A stretch of 64,000 nt of DNA from Amycolatopsis australiensis (lineage in GTDB: Bacteria > Actinomycetota > Actinomycetes > Mycobacteriales > Pseudonocardiaceae): NCBI RefSeq assembly GCF_900119165.1, contig NZ_FPJG01000006.1:8532001-8596000 (forward strand). Direction: 5' to 3'. The translations under genes and the position numbers were made by a program. This document shows positions 1-8,263 of the stretch, piece by piece. Position 1 is the stretch's first letter; the number at the start of each line of letters is the position of its first letter. The notes below the pieces were generated by a model. The model was not told the DNA's origin and made no database searches. It saw nothing but the letters and a program-made list of their open reading frames with translations.

Positions 1-820
1 CGAGCGGCGTGATGCCGAGCTCCTCGGCCTTGGCTTTGCTGGCCACGACGACCGCGGCGGCGCCGTCGGAGATCTGCGAGGCCGAGCCCGCGGTGATGGT
101 GCCGTCGGAGGCGAAGGCCGGGCGCAGCTTGGCGAGGCCTTCGGCGGTGGTGTCGGCGCGGACGCCCTCGTCGGTGTCGAAGACGACCGGGTCGCCCTTG
201 CGCTGCGGGATGGTGACCGGCGCGATCTCCTCGGCGAAGTAACCGTTCTTGATCGCCTCGGCGGCGCGCTGGTGCGAGCGGGCCGAGAAGGCGTCCTGCT
301 GTTCGCGCGTGACGCCGTAGCGAGAGTTGTACTTCTCCGTCGAGGCGCCCATCGCGACCTGGTCGAAGGCGCAGAAGAGCCCGTCGTAGGCCATGTGGTC
401 GACGAGGGTGGTGTCGCCGTACTTGAAGCCGGAGCGGGACTTCGGCAGCAGGTGCGGCGCCTGGGTCATCGACTCCTGGCCGCCGGCGACGACGAGGTCG
501 AACTCGCCGGCCCGGATCAGCTGGTCGGCGAGCGCGATGGCGTCGAGGCCGGAAAGGCAGACCTTGTTGATCGTGAGGGCGGGCACGCTCATCGGGATGC
601 CCGCGGCGACGGCGGCCTGCCGGGCCGGGATCTGGCCGGCGCCGGCGGTGAGCACCTGGCCCATGATCGTGTACTGCACGGCGTCCGGGGAGACCCCGGC
701 GCGTTCGAGGGCGGCCTTGATCGCGATCCCGCCCAGCTGTGCCCCCGTGAAGTCCTTGAGGGATCCGAGCAGGCGCCCGATCGGCGTACGGGCGGCACCC
801 AGGATCACGGAACCGGACAC
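1..820 (-). CDS. acetyl-CoA acetyltransferase / thiolase (3' end beyond window)
   Basis: Thiolase-family enzyme that condenses or cleaves acyl-CoA thioesters in the cytoplasm. About 273 codons are visible and the C-terminal part runs off the window. The N-terminus reads [12 protein letters not shown], typical of thiolases, and the nucleophilic cysteine lies in NKVCLSG near residue 88. The C-terminal catalytic His and second Cys are not in view. I chose GTG 820 because GGAGG ends five bases before it; an in-frame ATG at 844 would add eight residues. It diverges from the methylmalonyl-CoA epimerase gene across a 137-base gap, so a role in acetoacetyl-CoA formation or beta-oxidation linked to C4/propionyl-CoA metabolism is likely. 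Chain-length preference cannot be read from sequence. Confidence 0.93.
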   Translation of the reverse strand, partial: MSGSVILGAARTPIGRLLGSLKDFTGAQLGGIAIKAALERAGVSPDAVQYTIMGQVLTAGAGQIPARQAAVAAGIPMSVPALTINKVCLSGLDAIALADQLIRAGEFDLVVAGGQESMTQAPHLLPKSRSGFKYGDTTLVDHMAYDGLFCAFDQVAMGASTEKYNSRYGVTREQQDAFSARSHQRAAEAIKNGYFAEEIAPVTIPQRKGDPVVFDTDEGVRADTTAEGLAKLRPAFASDGTITAGSASQISDGAAAVVVASKAKAEELGITPL

Positions 821-957
821 GGCGTCCTCCAAGCATCGGCGCATGGGCAGTTTTCCCGACCATACCCGGGTGACGGCCATCTTGATGGAGCCAGTGTGAG
901 GCGGGGCACGCGACGATTCCGGGCCGCGGCGGCGCGCGGGCCCCCTATCCTGCCTCC

Positions 958-1413
958 ATGAATGACGCCCTGCGGCCGTTCGTGACGGCCATCGACCACG
1001 TCGGCATCGCGGTCCCGGACCTGGACGCGGCCATCGAGTTCCACCGCGCGCACTTCGGCCTGGAGGTCGCGCACGAGGAGGTGAACGAGGAGCAGGGAGT
1101 GCGGGAGGCGATGCTGCGCGCCCCCGGCACGGCGGCCACGGAGACCCAGATCCAGCTGCTGGCCCCGCTGCGCGACGACTCGGCGATCGGCAAGTTCCTG
1201 GCCAAGAGCGGCCCGGGACTGCAGCAGCTGGCCTACCGCGTGTCCGATGTGGACGCAGCAGCGGCAGCACTGCGGGAGCAGGGCCTGCGCCTGCTGTACG
1301 AGACGGCGAAGCGCGGCACCTCCAACAGCAGGGTCAACTTCGTCCACCCGAAGGACGCGGGCGGCGTGCTGGTGGAACTGGTCGAGCCGGCCAAGGACAC
1401 CACGGCCCACTGA
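958..1413 (+). CDS. mce: methylmalonyl-CoA epimerase
   Basis: Small (151 aa) vicinal-oxygen-chelate enzyme that interconverts the 2R and 2S epimers of methylmalonyl-CoA, joining propionyl-CoA carboxylation (or ethylmalonyl-CoA products) to the B12-dependent mutase. Two VOC halves are visible: [16 protein letters not shown] (metal ligand His14) and the repeat [19 protein letters not shown]. The C-terminal ligand Glu is in GVLVELVEP. The sequence [11 protein letters not shown] replaces the usual GLHHIAF form, a variant I associate with actinobacterial epimerases. ATG 958 opens the conserved N-terminus. It diverges from the thiolase gene and faces a tetR gene. The 234 bases after it hold no gene or clear terminator that I can support. 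Confidence 0.93.
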   Translation: MNDALRPFVTAIDHVGIAVPDLDAAIEFHRAHFGLEVAHEEVNEEQGVREAMLRAPGTAATETQIQLLAPLRDDSAIGKFLAKSGPGLQQLAYRVSDVDAAAAALREQGLRLLYETAKRGTSNSRVNFVHPKDAGGVLVELVEPAKDTTAH

Positions 1414-1647
1414 CGCGAGCCCGTTCGCGCACGGCGACTGCACCGCGAAGGCAGGCGACCAACGGCGGACCGCAGCGCGACGGCATCACGTCCGGCGACA
1501 TGCCCGGCCACCGGGCCGGCAACCCACCGGTTCCCGGACAACCCGCCCCGACCGGAACGACCGGCGCCAAGCCGGCCCCGGGCGGCTCAAAGCCCACGCA
1601 GGGCCGCACGGCCGAGCCGCAACCACGGCCGCACGGCCCCGCCTCGG

Positions 1648-2220
1648 CTAAGCCGGCGCCGTTTTCGAGACCAGGGCGTCGGCGATGAATGTCAGCTCGC
1701 CGTCGAACTCGGCGGGGAGGTCGTCGTCCGAGTGGCGGGCCGTCGCGTGGCGGTGGCTCACCGCCCGGGCCAGCAGGCCCGAGGCGTGCTCCACGTCCGC
1801 CGGGGGCAACACTCCGCCGGTGGCCGCCAGGATCACCGCGCGGACCTGGCGCACCAGCACCTGGAAGCGCTCGTGCAAGGCGTCGCGGACCACGTGGTGG
1901 GTGTCGGCCTCGCGCCACAGCAGGTGGGACAGGCCCAATGACCTGCTGAACCGGTGGTCGAGTTCGCGAACCAGCCGCCGCAGGCTGCCCGCGAGGTCAC
2001 CCGGGACCACCACCACGGACGGCTCTATGCGCTCGTCGGGCAGCCGCTCGACGAGCGCCGTGAGCAGGTCCGCCTTGTGGCGGAAGTAGTAGTGCACCAG
2101 CCCCTTCGGCACCCCGGCCTGCTCGGCGATGCGGGAGGTCGGGGTGGCGTCGAAGCCGGACTCGGCGAAGAGCGCCTCGGCGGCGCAGAGGATGCGCTCC
2201 TTCGCCGAATCCTCGGTCAT
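1648..2220 (-). CDS. TetR-family transcriptional regulator
   Basis: 190-residue TetR repressor. The N-terminal HTH is clear (residues 8-52): ERILCAAEALFAESGFDATP, then TSRIAEQAGVPKGLVHYYF. The C-terminal ligand domain is of general TetR_C type and gives no substrate. GGAGG lies seven bases before ATG 2220. It is the second gene of a pair behind the SPW membrane protein (19-base gap), so it is probably transcribed from the promoter near 2620-2690. A strong inverted repeat there (2671-2692) is the obvious candidate autoregulatory operator. Because that repeat lies between SPW-tetR and ccr, this regulator might also affect ccr; that is inference. Confidence 0.92.
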   Translation of the reverse strand: MTEDSAKERILCAAEALFAESGFDATPTSRIAEQAGVPKGLVHYYFRHKADLLTALVERLPDERIEPSVVVVPGDLAGSLRRLVRELDHRFSRSLGLSHLLWREADTHHVVRDALHERFQVLVRQVRAVILAATGGVLPPADVEHASGLLARAVSHRHATARHSDDDLPAEFDGELTFIADALVSKTAPA

Positions 2221-2239
2221 TCCGGTGCCTCCTGGTCCG

Positions 2240-2608
2240 TCAGTGCTGGCCTGCCGTGCGGTGCGCGGCGTTCGCGACCGGCATCGCCGCCGCGCCCGCG
2301 ATGACCGTCAGCACCCCGGCGATCCAGGACGTCCAGGAAGCGCCGTTGAACTCGGTGTACCCCATCACCCACGGCGCGATGAACAGCAGCACGCCGAGCG
2401 CGATCTGGATGCCTTCGCCGTAGACCATGCCCGGCATCGCCAGCGAGACCAGGCCGTCGAGTGCGATCAAGACGCCCAGGACGACCATCGTCCACATCGC
2501 GGTCGTGTCCGTGCTCAGCCAAAGGGGTGAAAGAGCGGCGACCACCCCGATGACGACCTCGGCCCAGTCGTGCGGCCGGGTCCAGGCGCGCGTAGAGACT
2601 TCACTCAT
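2240..2608 (-). CDS. SPW-repeat membrane protein
   Basis: 122-residue integral membrane protein with four predicted transmembrane helices. The two SPW-type repeats are directly visible: AALSPLWL near residue 30 and LLFIAPWVMGY near residue 80, each following an amphipathic W/I-rich start. Proteins of this family are often next to TetR genes in actinobacteria, as here; their molecular function is unknown to me. GGAGGTGAGCACGA precedes ATG 2608. It is probably co-transcribed with the downstream tetR. No charged pore, enzymatic motif or signal peptidase site is evident, so I do not assign transport. Confidence 0.85.
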   Translation of the reverse strand: MSEVSTRAWTRPHDWAEVVIGVVAALSPLWLSTDTTAMWTMVVLGVLIALDGLVSLAMPGMVYGEGIQIALGVLLFIAPWVMGYTEFNGASWTSWIAGVLTVIAGAAAMPVANAAHRTAGQH

Positions 2609-2670
2609 TCGTGCTCACCTCCGTCGGTGAAACTACTGGTCGGGTGGGTGTTCCCACTGCCGATCATCCG

Positions 2671-2692
2671 CTTGACTGGCCAGCCGGTCAAG
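2671..2692. promoter_or_regulatory. inverted repeat, candidate TetR operator
   Basis: TTGACTGG-N4-CCGGTCAA, extended by one C/G pair on each side; arms match at 8 of 9 positions. It lies 63 bases before the SPW start and 121 bases before ccr, in the divergent promoter region. Size and symmetry fit a TetR dimer site, and the adjacent tetR gene is the natural candidate ligand. Confidence 0.6.
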
Positions 2693-2754
2693 ATTCGTCG
2701 GTCACAGTTGGGCGTGTAATCGTGCCCTCCGTCTCGTACAGTTGTGTCCGCGAG

Positions 2755-2768
2755 TTACTGGCGAGTAA
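2755..2768. promoter_or_regulatory. inverted repeat upstream of ccr
   Basis: Perfect repeat TTACT-GGCG-AGTAA ending 44 bases before the ccr start. It has the same layout (TTACY-N4-RGTAA) as the repeat before the acyl-CoA dehydrogenase gene at 29820-29833. Candidate operator for an acyl-CoA-responsive repressor; the protein is not known. Confidence 0.45.
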
Positions 2769-2812
2769 TTTCTGCCGCCAACGCCGTTGACCCCCACTCC
2801 GCGGAGGAACCG

Positions 2813-4153
2813 ATGACGCAGCTCGGCGAGATCCAGCAGGCCATCCTGAACGGCGACTCCGCCGCGGTCGGCTCGTTGCCCGTGCCCGAGAGCTACCGCG
2901 GGGTGACCGTGCACGCGGACGAGGTCGACATGTTCGAGGGCCTCGAGAGCCGGGACAAGGACCCGCGCAAGTCGCTGCACGTCGACGACGTGCCCGTCCC
3001 CGAACTGGGCCCCGGCGAGGCGCTGGTCGCGGTGATGGCGAGCGCGATCAACTACAACACCGTGTGGACGTCGATCTTCGAGCCGATCCCCACGTTCAAG
3101 TTCCTCAAGAAGTACGGGAAGCTCTCGCCGCTGGCCAAGCGGCACGACCTGCCCTACCACGTCGTCGGGTCCGACCTGTCCGGCGTCGTGCTGCGCACCG
3201 GCGTCGGCGTGCACAACTGGAAGCCGGGCGACGAGGTGGTCGCGCACTGCCTGAACGTCGAACTCGAGGGCCCGGACGGGCACAACGACACGATGCTCGA
3301 CACCGAGCAGCGGATCTGGGGCTTCGAGACGAACTTCGGCGGCCTCGCCGAGATCGCCCTGGTCAAGGCCAACCAGCTGATGCCGAAGCCGGACCACCTG
3401 ACCTGGGAGGAGGCCGCCTCCCCCGGGCTGGTCAACTCCACCGCCTACCGCCAGCTCGTCTCGCGCAACGGCGCCGACATGAAGCAGGGTGACGTCGTCC
3501 TGATCTGGGGCGCTTCCGGCGGCCTCGGCTCCTACGCGACGCAGTACGCGCTGAACGGCGGCGCGATCCCGGTGTGCGTCGTCTCCAGCCCGGAGAAGGC
3601 GGCGATCTGCCGCAAGCTCGGCGCCGAGCTGATCATCGACCGCAGCGCCGAGGGCTACAAGTTCTGGAAGAACGAGACCGAGCAGGACCCGAAGGAGTGG
3701 CAGCGCTTCGGCGCGAAGATCCGCGAGCTGACCGGCGGCGAGGACCCGGACATCGTCTTCGAGCACCCCGGCCGCGAGACGTTCGGCGCGTCCGTCTACG
3801 CCGCGCGCAAGGGCGGCACGATCGTCACGTGCGCGTCGACGTCGGGCTACCTGCACCAGTACGACAACCGCTACCTCTGGATGAACCTGAAGCGGATCAT
3901 CGGCTCCCACTTCGCGAACTACCGCGAGTCCTGGGAGGCGAACCGGCTGATCGCGAAGGGCCTGATCCACCCGACGCTGTCGAAGACCTACCCGCTGGAA
4001 GAGACCGGGCAGGCCGCGCTGGACGTCCACCGCAACGCCCACCAGGGCAAGGTCGGCGTGCTCGCGCTCGCTCCCGAAGAGGGCCTCGGCGTCCGCGACG
4101 AGGAGAAGCGCGCGAAGCACATCGAAGGGATCAACGCCTTCCGCGGTGCCTGA
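2813..4153 (+). CDS. ccr: crotonyl-CoA carboxylase/reductase
   Basis: Medium-chain dehydrogenase/reductase of 446 aa, the usual length. It reduces crotonyl-CoA with NADPH and, with CO2, makes (2S)-ethylmalonyl-CoA, the key step of the ethylmalonyl-CoA pathway and a polyketide extender source. The nucleotide-binding loop is WGASGGLGSYATQYA. Residues known to hold CO2 in the Kitasatospora enzyme are present with a one-residue offset: Asn82 (INYNTVW), Phe171-Glu172 (WGFETNFGG) and the His of GSHFANY near 366. This argues for a carboxylating enzyme rather than a plain reductase. I start at ATG 2813, five bases after GGAGG; an ORF start at 2744 lacks a site. Unlike many Streptomyces loci, no ethylmalonyl-CoA mutase gene follows. 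Confidence 0.96.
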   Translation: MTQLGEIQQAILNGDSAAVGSLPVPESYRGVTVHADEVDMFEGLESRDKDPRKSLHVDDVPVPELGPGEALVAVMASAINYNTVWTSIFEPIPTFKFLKKYGKLSPLAKRHDLPYHVVGSDLSGVVLRTGVGVHNWKPGDEVVAHCLNVELEGPDGHNDTMLDTEQRIWGFETNFGGLAEIALVKANQLMPKPDHLTWEEAASPGLVNSTAYRQLVSRNGADMKQGDVVLIWGASGGLGSYATQYALNGGAIPVCVVSSPEKAAICRKLGAELIIDRSAEGYKFWKNETEQDPKEWQRFGAKIRELTGGEDPDIVFEHPGRETFGASVYAARKGGTIVTCASTSGYLHQYDNRYLWMNLKRIIGSHFANYRESWEANRLIAKGLIHPTLSKTYPLEETGQAALDVHRNAHQGKVGVLALAPEEGLGVRDEEKRAKHIEGINAFRGA

Positions 4154-4161
4154 TCCGGGTG

Positions 4162-4189
4162 GGCGCCGGGGGCCTGTTTCCCCGGCGCC
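4162..4189 (+). terminator. hairpin terminator after ccr
   Basis: Perfect 10-bp stem GGCGCCGGGG / CCCCGGCGCC with loop GCCTGTTT, eight bases after the ccr stop. No U-run follows, as is common in high-GC actinobacteria. Confidence 0.7.
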
Positions 4190-4281
4190 ACCGGCAAGTC
4201 CCCCGCCGCAGCAGACGGCACGTTCGGCGCACCACACGGGTGCTCACCCTTCCGTGACCCGGCTGCGACTACGGTAGGGCC

Positions 4282-5505
4282 ATGAGCCTTGGCGATGAAC
4301 GGGAGCTTGTGCCGCTGGGAGCCGGCTTCGACGTGGCGAAGCGGGGGTACAGCCGAGCACAGGTCGACGAGCACCTCGAACGGCTGGACGCCGACCTGAA
4401 GATGCTCACCGCCGACCGGGACGCGGCCATCGCGCAGGCCGGCGACCTGGCCCGGCAGCTGGAGATCGCCCGCGGGGAGATCGCGGACCTGCGCGGGCAG
4501 GTCGACCGGCTCGCCCAGCCGCCGACGAGCGTCGAAGGCCTGTCCGAACGGCTGCAGCGGATGCTGCGCCTGGCCCAGGACGAGGCCGCCGACACGCGCG
4601 CCCGCGCCGAAGCCGAGGCCGGGCACATCCGCGCCAAGGCCGAGACGGACGCGAGCGCCATGCGGGCCCGCTACGAGCAGCTGCTCACCGAGCTCGACCT
4701 GCGGCGCAAGGAGATGGAGGCCGAGCACCGGAAGGTCCTCGAAGACGCCCGCGCGCAGGCCAAGGAGATCACCGACAAGGCCGAGGCGGAGCGCAAGCGG
4801 CTCGACACCGAGTCCCTGGAACGGCGCACCAAGGTCGAAGAGGACTTCGAGATCGCCATGGCCGCACGCCGCACCGAGGCGATGCGGGTGCTGGCCGAGC
4901 AGGAGGCGGCGAGCAAGGCCGAGGCCGCGCGCCGCGTCCAGGAGGCCACTCAGGACGCCGCCGACATCCGGGCGAAGGTCCTCGAAGAGGAGAAGGCCGC
5001 GAAGGCCGACATCGAACGCCGTCAGCGCGAGTCGGTCGCGGAGGCGAACAAGCGCCGTCAGGACTCGATCACCGAGGCCAACGCCCGGCTCGCGGAGGCC
5101 GCCGACGAGGCGCGCCGCCGCGTCACGGCGGCGACCGAGGAGTCGAACCGGCGGATCATGCAGGCCAACGAGCGTGTCGACGCGCTGCGCAAGGTGCGCG
5201 GCGGCCTCGCGGAGCAGGTCCGCGCGGCGCGCGCGGCGCTGGCCGAGGCGCACACCGTGCTCGGCGACGAGATCAAGGTGCCCGCCGAGGTCAAGGCCGA
5301 CCTCGCCACGGACAAAACCGGCAAGCCGGACATAGTGTCCGCGGACGATACCGAAAAGACGGTCAAGGTCCCGGACGTCGAGGAGACGGTCCGGATCCGC
5401 GCCGCCGACGTGCCGAAGCCGAAACCGGCCGCCAAACCGGCTCCGAAGCCCGCGCCGAAGCCGGCTCCGAAGCCGAGCGGAGCGCAGAAAGCGACTGGCG
5501 AGTAA
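4282..5505 (+). CDS. DivIVA-like coiled-coil protein
   Basis: 407-residue cytoplasmic protein. Residues 8-70 resemble a DivIVA/Wag31 head (LVPLGAGFDVAKRGYSRAQV, then dimerising coil). Residues 40-330 are almost unbroken heptad-rich coil (long runs of A/E/R/K/D), and the tail is an unstructured K-P-A repeat (KPAPKPAPKPAPKP) near residues 380-400. Such proteins form polar or cytoskeletal assemblies in filamentous actinobacteria (compare FilP/Scy and Wag31), guiding tip growth. ATG 4282 follows a weak purine-rich site. It stands 128 bases after ccr behind a terminator, and 92 bases before the stress-protein gene. Its exact counterpart among DivIVA, FilP and Scy is not determinable here. Confidence 0.8.
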   Translation: MSLGDERELVPLGAGFDVAKRGYSRAQVDEHLERLDADLKMLTADRDAAIAQAGDLARQLEIARGEIADLRGQVDRLAQPPTSVEGLSERLQRMLRLAQDEAADTRARAEAEAGHIRAKAETDASAMRARYEQLLTELDLRRKEMEAEHRKVLEDARAQAKEITDKAEAERKRLDTESLERRTKVEEDFEIAMAARRTEAMRVLAEQEAASKAEAARRVQEATQDAADIRAKVLEEEKAAKADIERRQRESVAEANKRRQDSITEANARLAEAADEARRRVTAATEESNRRIMQANERVDALRKVRGGLAEQVRAARAALAEAHTVLGDEIKVPAEVKADLATDKTGKPDIVSADDTEKTVKVPDVEETVRIRAADVPKPKPAAKPAPKPAPKPAPKPSGAQKATGE

Positions 5506-5539
5506 CCTTCCACCCGACACGGGCGCGGACGAGCCGGCA

Positions 5540-5555
5540 CGGTCGGTACCGACCG
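5540..5555. promoter_or_regulatory. 16-bp perfect palindrome before usp-cyclase operon
   Basis: CGGTCGGTACCGACCG, 42 bases before the stress-protein start, next to a possible -10 (TATCGT, 5558-5563). Candidate operator. It resembles neither a CRP site (TGTGA-N6-TCACA) nor a DosR box. Confidence 0.4.
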
Positions 5556-5597
5556 GCTATCGTCCCTGCTCACGCGGGATCACCTGGAGGTTTGCGC

Positions 5598-6050
5598 ATG
5601 GGTGCGGCATATCGGACCGTGGTGGTGGGCACGGACGGCTCGGAGTCCTCGTTCGCCGCGGTGGACCGCGCGGCGGCGGTCGCCGGCGACGCGGGCGCCA
5701 CGCTCGTCATCGCGTGTGCGTACTACCCGGCCAGCAAGTCCGAGGTCGACAAGGCCCAGGACGTCCTCGGCGAGGAGGCGTACCAGGTCGTCGGCTCGGC
5801 ACCGGCCGAGGACACCCTGCAGTCGGCGCGGGACCGGGCGGCGCGCGCGGGCGCGGAGAAGATCGACACGGTCGCGGTGAAGGGCGACCCGGTCGACTCG
5901 CTGCGCAAGGTCGTCCACGAGCGCGAGGCCGACCTGCTGGTGGTCGGCAACCGCGGGCTGAACACGATCGCCGGGCGGATCCTGGGCTCGGTGCCGTCGG
6001 AGGTGGCGCGCAAGTCCGGCGTGGACGTGCTGATCGTCCACACGACCTGA
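5598..6050 (+). CDS. universal stress protein, Rv1636-type (likely cAMP-binding)
   Basis: 150-residue single-domain Usp protein. The ATP-type nucleotide loop is present: GNRGLNTIAGRILGSVPSEV, matching G-2x-G-9x-G-S. The start (YRTVVVGTDGSESS) and the end (VDVLIVHTT) closely match what I recall of mycobacterial Rv1636/MSMEG_3811, a Usp reported to bind cAMP with high affinity. It probably acts as a soluble nucleotide-binding or cAMP-buffering protein. I start at ATG 5598, seven bases after GGAGG; the TTG at 5592 is too close to that site. Only four bases separate it from the downstream adenylate cyclase, so the two are co-expressed. Ligand choice is inferred from similarity, not shown. Confidence 0.9.
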   Translation: MGAAYRTVVVGTDGSESSFAAVDRAAAVAGDAGATLVIACAYYPASKSEVDKAQDVLGEEAYQVVGSAPAEDTLQSARDRAARAGAEKIDTVAVKGDPVDSLRKVVHEREADLLVVGNRGLNTIAGRILGSVPSEVARKSGVDVLIVHTT

Positions 6051-6054
6051 GCCC

Positions 6055-7200
6055 GTGACCGAACCGAGCGAGGAGCTCCAGCAGCGGCTCGAACGCGTCC
6101 TGCTCGGCGGCAGGCGGAAGTACACCCGGCTCGAGGTGGCGGAGCAGGCCGGCGTGCCCGACGAGCGGTCACGCCGGCTCTGGCGCGCGCTGGGCTTCGC
6201 GACCGTCCGTGACGACGAGGTCGTCTTCACCGACGCGGACGTCGAGGCGATGCGGACGGCGGACCAGCTGGTCCAGTCGGGGCTGATCGACCCGAGCATC
6301 GAGGTCTCGGTGACGCGCGCGCTCGGCCAGCACCTGTCGCGGCTGGCCGAGTGGCAGGTCGACATGCTGTGGGAGCTGATCCGGGAGCAGCCGGAGCTGG
6401 GCCGCAGCGAGCGTCAGGTGACGCGCCTGGTCGACCGGCTGCTGCCGGAGCTGGAGCGGGTGCAGAACTTCGTCTGGCGCCGGCACCTGGCGGCGTATGC
6501 GGGCCGGGCGTTCGCGGCCCCGGACGAGCACCTGGAGTCCCGCACGGAAGTTGTCGGGTTCGTCGACATGGTGGGCTACACGCGGCTGACGCGCCAGATC
6601 GGCGAAGACGAGCTGAGCCGGGTGCTGGACGCGTTCGAGACGCTGGCGACGGAGGTGATCGCCGAGCACCACGGCCGGGTGGTGAAGATGATCGGCGACG
6701 AGGTCCTGTTCGTCGCGGACTCGCCGGTGGACGCGGCGGAGATCGCCCTGGTGCTGGCGGAACGCACGTCGGCGGACGAAAGCCTGCCGGCGGTGCGGGC
6801 GGGAATGGCGTCGGGCCGCATCCTGTCGCGCTTCGGCGACGTGTACGGCTCGGTGGTCAACCTGGCGGCCCGTCTGACGTCGGTGGCCCGCCCGGGGACG
6901 ATCCTGGTGGACCGCGAGCTGGCGGCCGAGCTGGCTGAGGAGAAGGCGTACGAGCTGCGCTCCCGCCGCCCGGTGACGGTGCGGGGCTACAACCGCCTGC
7001 GCCCGGCGGCGCTCCGCCGGGCCCGGGAGGAGCCGTCGGGCATGTTCGCCAGCTCGCAGCAGCTGGCGGCCGAGATGCTGGGCCTCGCGGACGGCTCCGC
7101 CCGGGTGGCCGCGCCGGAAGAACCCGCCACCCCGGTGGAAGACGATGTGACAGAGGCGCCGGAGCGGAAGTCCCGCCGCCGGCGGCGCCGCATCCTCTGA
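6055..7200 (+). CDS. class III adenylate cyclase with N-terminal regulatory domain
   Basis: 381 aa. Residues 1-155 form an all-helical N-terminal domain beginning with a MerR/HTH-like part (YTRLEVAEQAGVPDERSRRLW), resembling the regulatory domain of mycobacterial Rv2212/Rv1264 cyclases. The catalytic domain (about 160-335) has the metal aspartates (FVDMVGYT near 169 and KMIGDEV near 214), the adenine-specifying Lys of KMIGDE, and the Asn/Arg pair in VNLAARLTS near 268. All residues needed for activity are therefore present. The tail is Pro/Glu-rich and ends in a run of arginines. GTG 6055 lies four bases after the stress-protein stop with no own ribosome site, suggesting translational coupling. 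It converges on paaE with nine bases between. Confidence 0.93.
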   Translation: MTEPSEELQQRLERVLLGGRRKYTRLEVAEQAGVPDERSRRLWRALGFATVRDDEVVFTDADVEAMRTADQLVQSGLIDPSIEVSVTRALGQHLSRLAEWQVDMLWELIREQPELGRSERQVTRLVDRLLPELERVQNFVWRRHLAAYAGRAFAAPDEHLESRTEVVGFVDMVGYTRLTRQIGEDELSRVLDAFETLATEVIAEHHGRVVKMIGDEVLFVADSPVDAAEIALVLAERTSADESLPAVRAGMASGRILSRFGDVYGSVVNLAARLTSVARPGTILVDRELAAELAEEKAYELRSRRPVTVRGYNRLRPAALRRAREEPSGMFASSQQLAAEMLGLADGSARVAAPEEPATPVEDDVTEAPERKSRRRRRRIL

Positions 7201-7209
7201 CCGGCGGGC

Positions 7210-8262
7210 TCAAGCGTCGAAATCGACCGTCAGCGTCTCCGAGACCGGGTACGACTGGCAGGTGAGCACGAATCCCGCGGCCACCTCGGCCTGCTCCAGT
7301 GCGAAGTTGCGCCGCAGGTCGACCTTGCCCTCCGTCACCTTGCCCCGGCAGGTCCCGCACACGCCGCCCTTGCAGGCGAACGGCAGGTCCGGGCGGAACT
7401 TCTGGGCTCCGTCCAGCACCGACGACGACCGGGGCAGCGTCATCGGCGTCGAACGGCCGTCCAGGACCAGCGTCACCTCCGACGACTCCCCCGCCACCGC
7501 CGGGTCCTCGTGCGTCACCGGGGCCGGCGGGGTGTCCACGTAGAACAGCTCCTGGTGCACCCGCGACTCCGGTACGCCCAGCGACAGCAACAGGTCACGG
7601 GCTCCCGAGACCATTTCGAACGGGCCGCACAGCCACCAGTGGTCCACCGACGGCACCGGAACCAGCGACGAGAAGAGCGCCCGCAGCTTCGGGACGTCCA
7701 GGCGGCCGGTGAACAGCTCCGCTTCGCGTGGCTCGCGCGACAGCACGTGGATCAGCTCCAGCCGGTCCGGCGCCGAGTCCTTCAGGTCCGCCAGCTCGTC
7801 CGCGAACATCACCGTGTCCGTGCGGCGGTTGCCGTACAGCACCGTCACCGTCGACGTCGAAAACCGCAGCAGCGACGACACGATCGACAGCACCGGGGTG
7901 ATGCCCGAACCCGCCGCGATCAGCACGTGGTGGCCGCCCGCCGAGAGGTCCGGGGTGAACGAGCCCGACGGCGGCGCCACCTCGACCGTGTCGCCCGGCC
8001 GCACCTGGTGCACCAGCCACGACGAGAACAGCCCGTCCGGCACCAGCCGGACGCCGACCCGCGGCGGGGCGCCCGCCGGCGCGCAGATCGAATACGACCG
8101 GCGCTCGTCACGCCCGTCGATCGACCGCCGCAGTGTCAGGGACTGGCCCGGCTTGAAATCGAACTCCGCCGAAAGCTCCGCCGGCACGTCGAACGTCACC
8201 GCGACCGCGTCCTCGCACAGCCGCTCGACGCCCGCCACCTTCAGCTCGTGAAACCGCGCCAC
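7210..8262 (-). CDS. paaE: phenylacetyl-CoA epoxidase reductase subunit PaaE
   Basis: 350-residue flavin/iron-sulfur reductase passing electrons from NADPH to the PaaAC di-iron centre. Domains in order: FAD-binding barrel (RRSYSICAPAG, about 58-70), NAD(P) domain (LIAAGSGITPVLSIV; LYGNRRTDTVMF), then a C-terminal 2Fe-2S ferredoxin with CKGGVCGTCRG and a fourth Cys in LTCQSYP. GTG 8262 starts one base after the paaD stop and has AAGGAG eight bases upstream; the longer reading to 8298 would overlap paaD without reason. Last gene of the minus-strand paaZABCDE operon, running convergently into the adenylate cyclase gene. Confidence 0.96.
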   Translation of the reverse strand: MARFHELKVAGVERLCEDAVAVTFDVPAELSAEFDFKPGQSLTLRRSIDGRDERRSYSICAPAGAPPRVGVRLVPDGLFSSWLVHQVRPGDTVEVAPPSGSFTPDLSAGGHHVLIAAGSGITPVLSIVSSLLRFSTSTVTVLYGNRRTDTVMFADELADLKDSAPDRLELIHVLSREPREAELFTGRLDVPKLRALFSSLVPVPSVDHWWLCGPFEMVSGARDLLLSLGVPESRVHQELFYVDTPPAPVTHEDPAVAGESSEVTLVLDGRSTPMTLPRSSSVLDGAQKFRPDLPFACKGGVCGTCRGKVTEGKVDLRRNFALEQAEVAAGFVLTCQSYPVSETLTVDFDA

Positions 8263-8263
8263 G

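Noticed and set aside
1500..1688. 62-codon Pro/Gly-rich frame after the epimerase gene
   Set aside because: No ribosome site, low-complexity composition typical of random high-GC DNA, and it runs into the end of the tetR gene.
5540..5555. CRP/cAMP-receptor site for the usp-cyclase operon
   Set aside because: The palindrome CGGTCGG-TA-CCGACCG-type sequence lacks TGTGA/TCACA half-sites.
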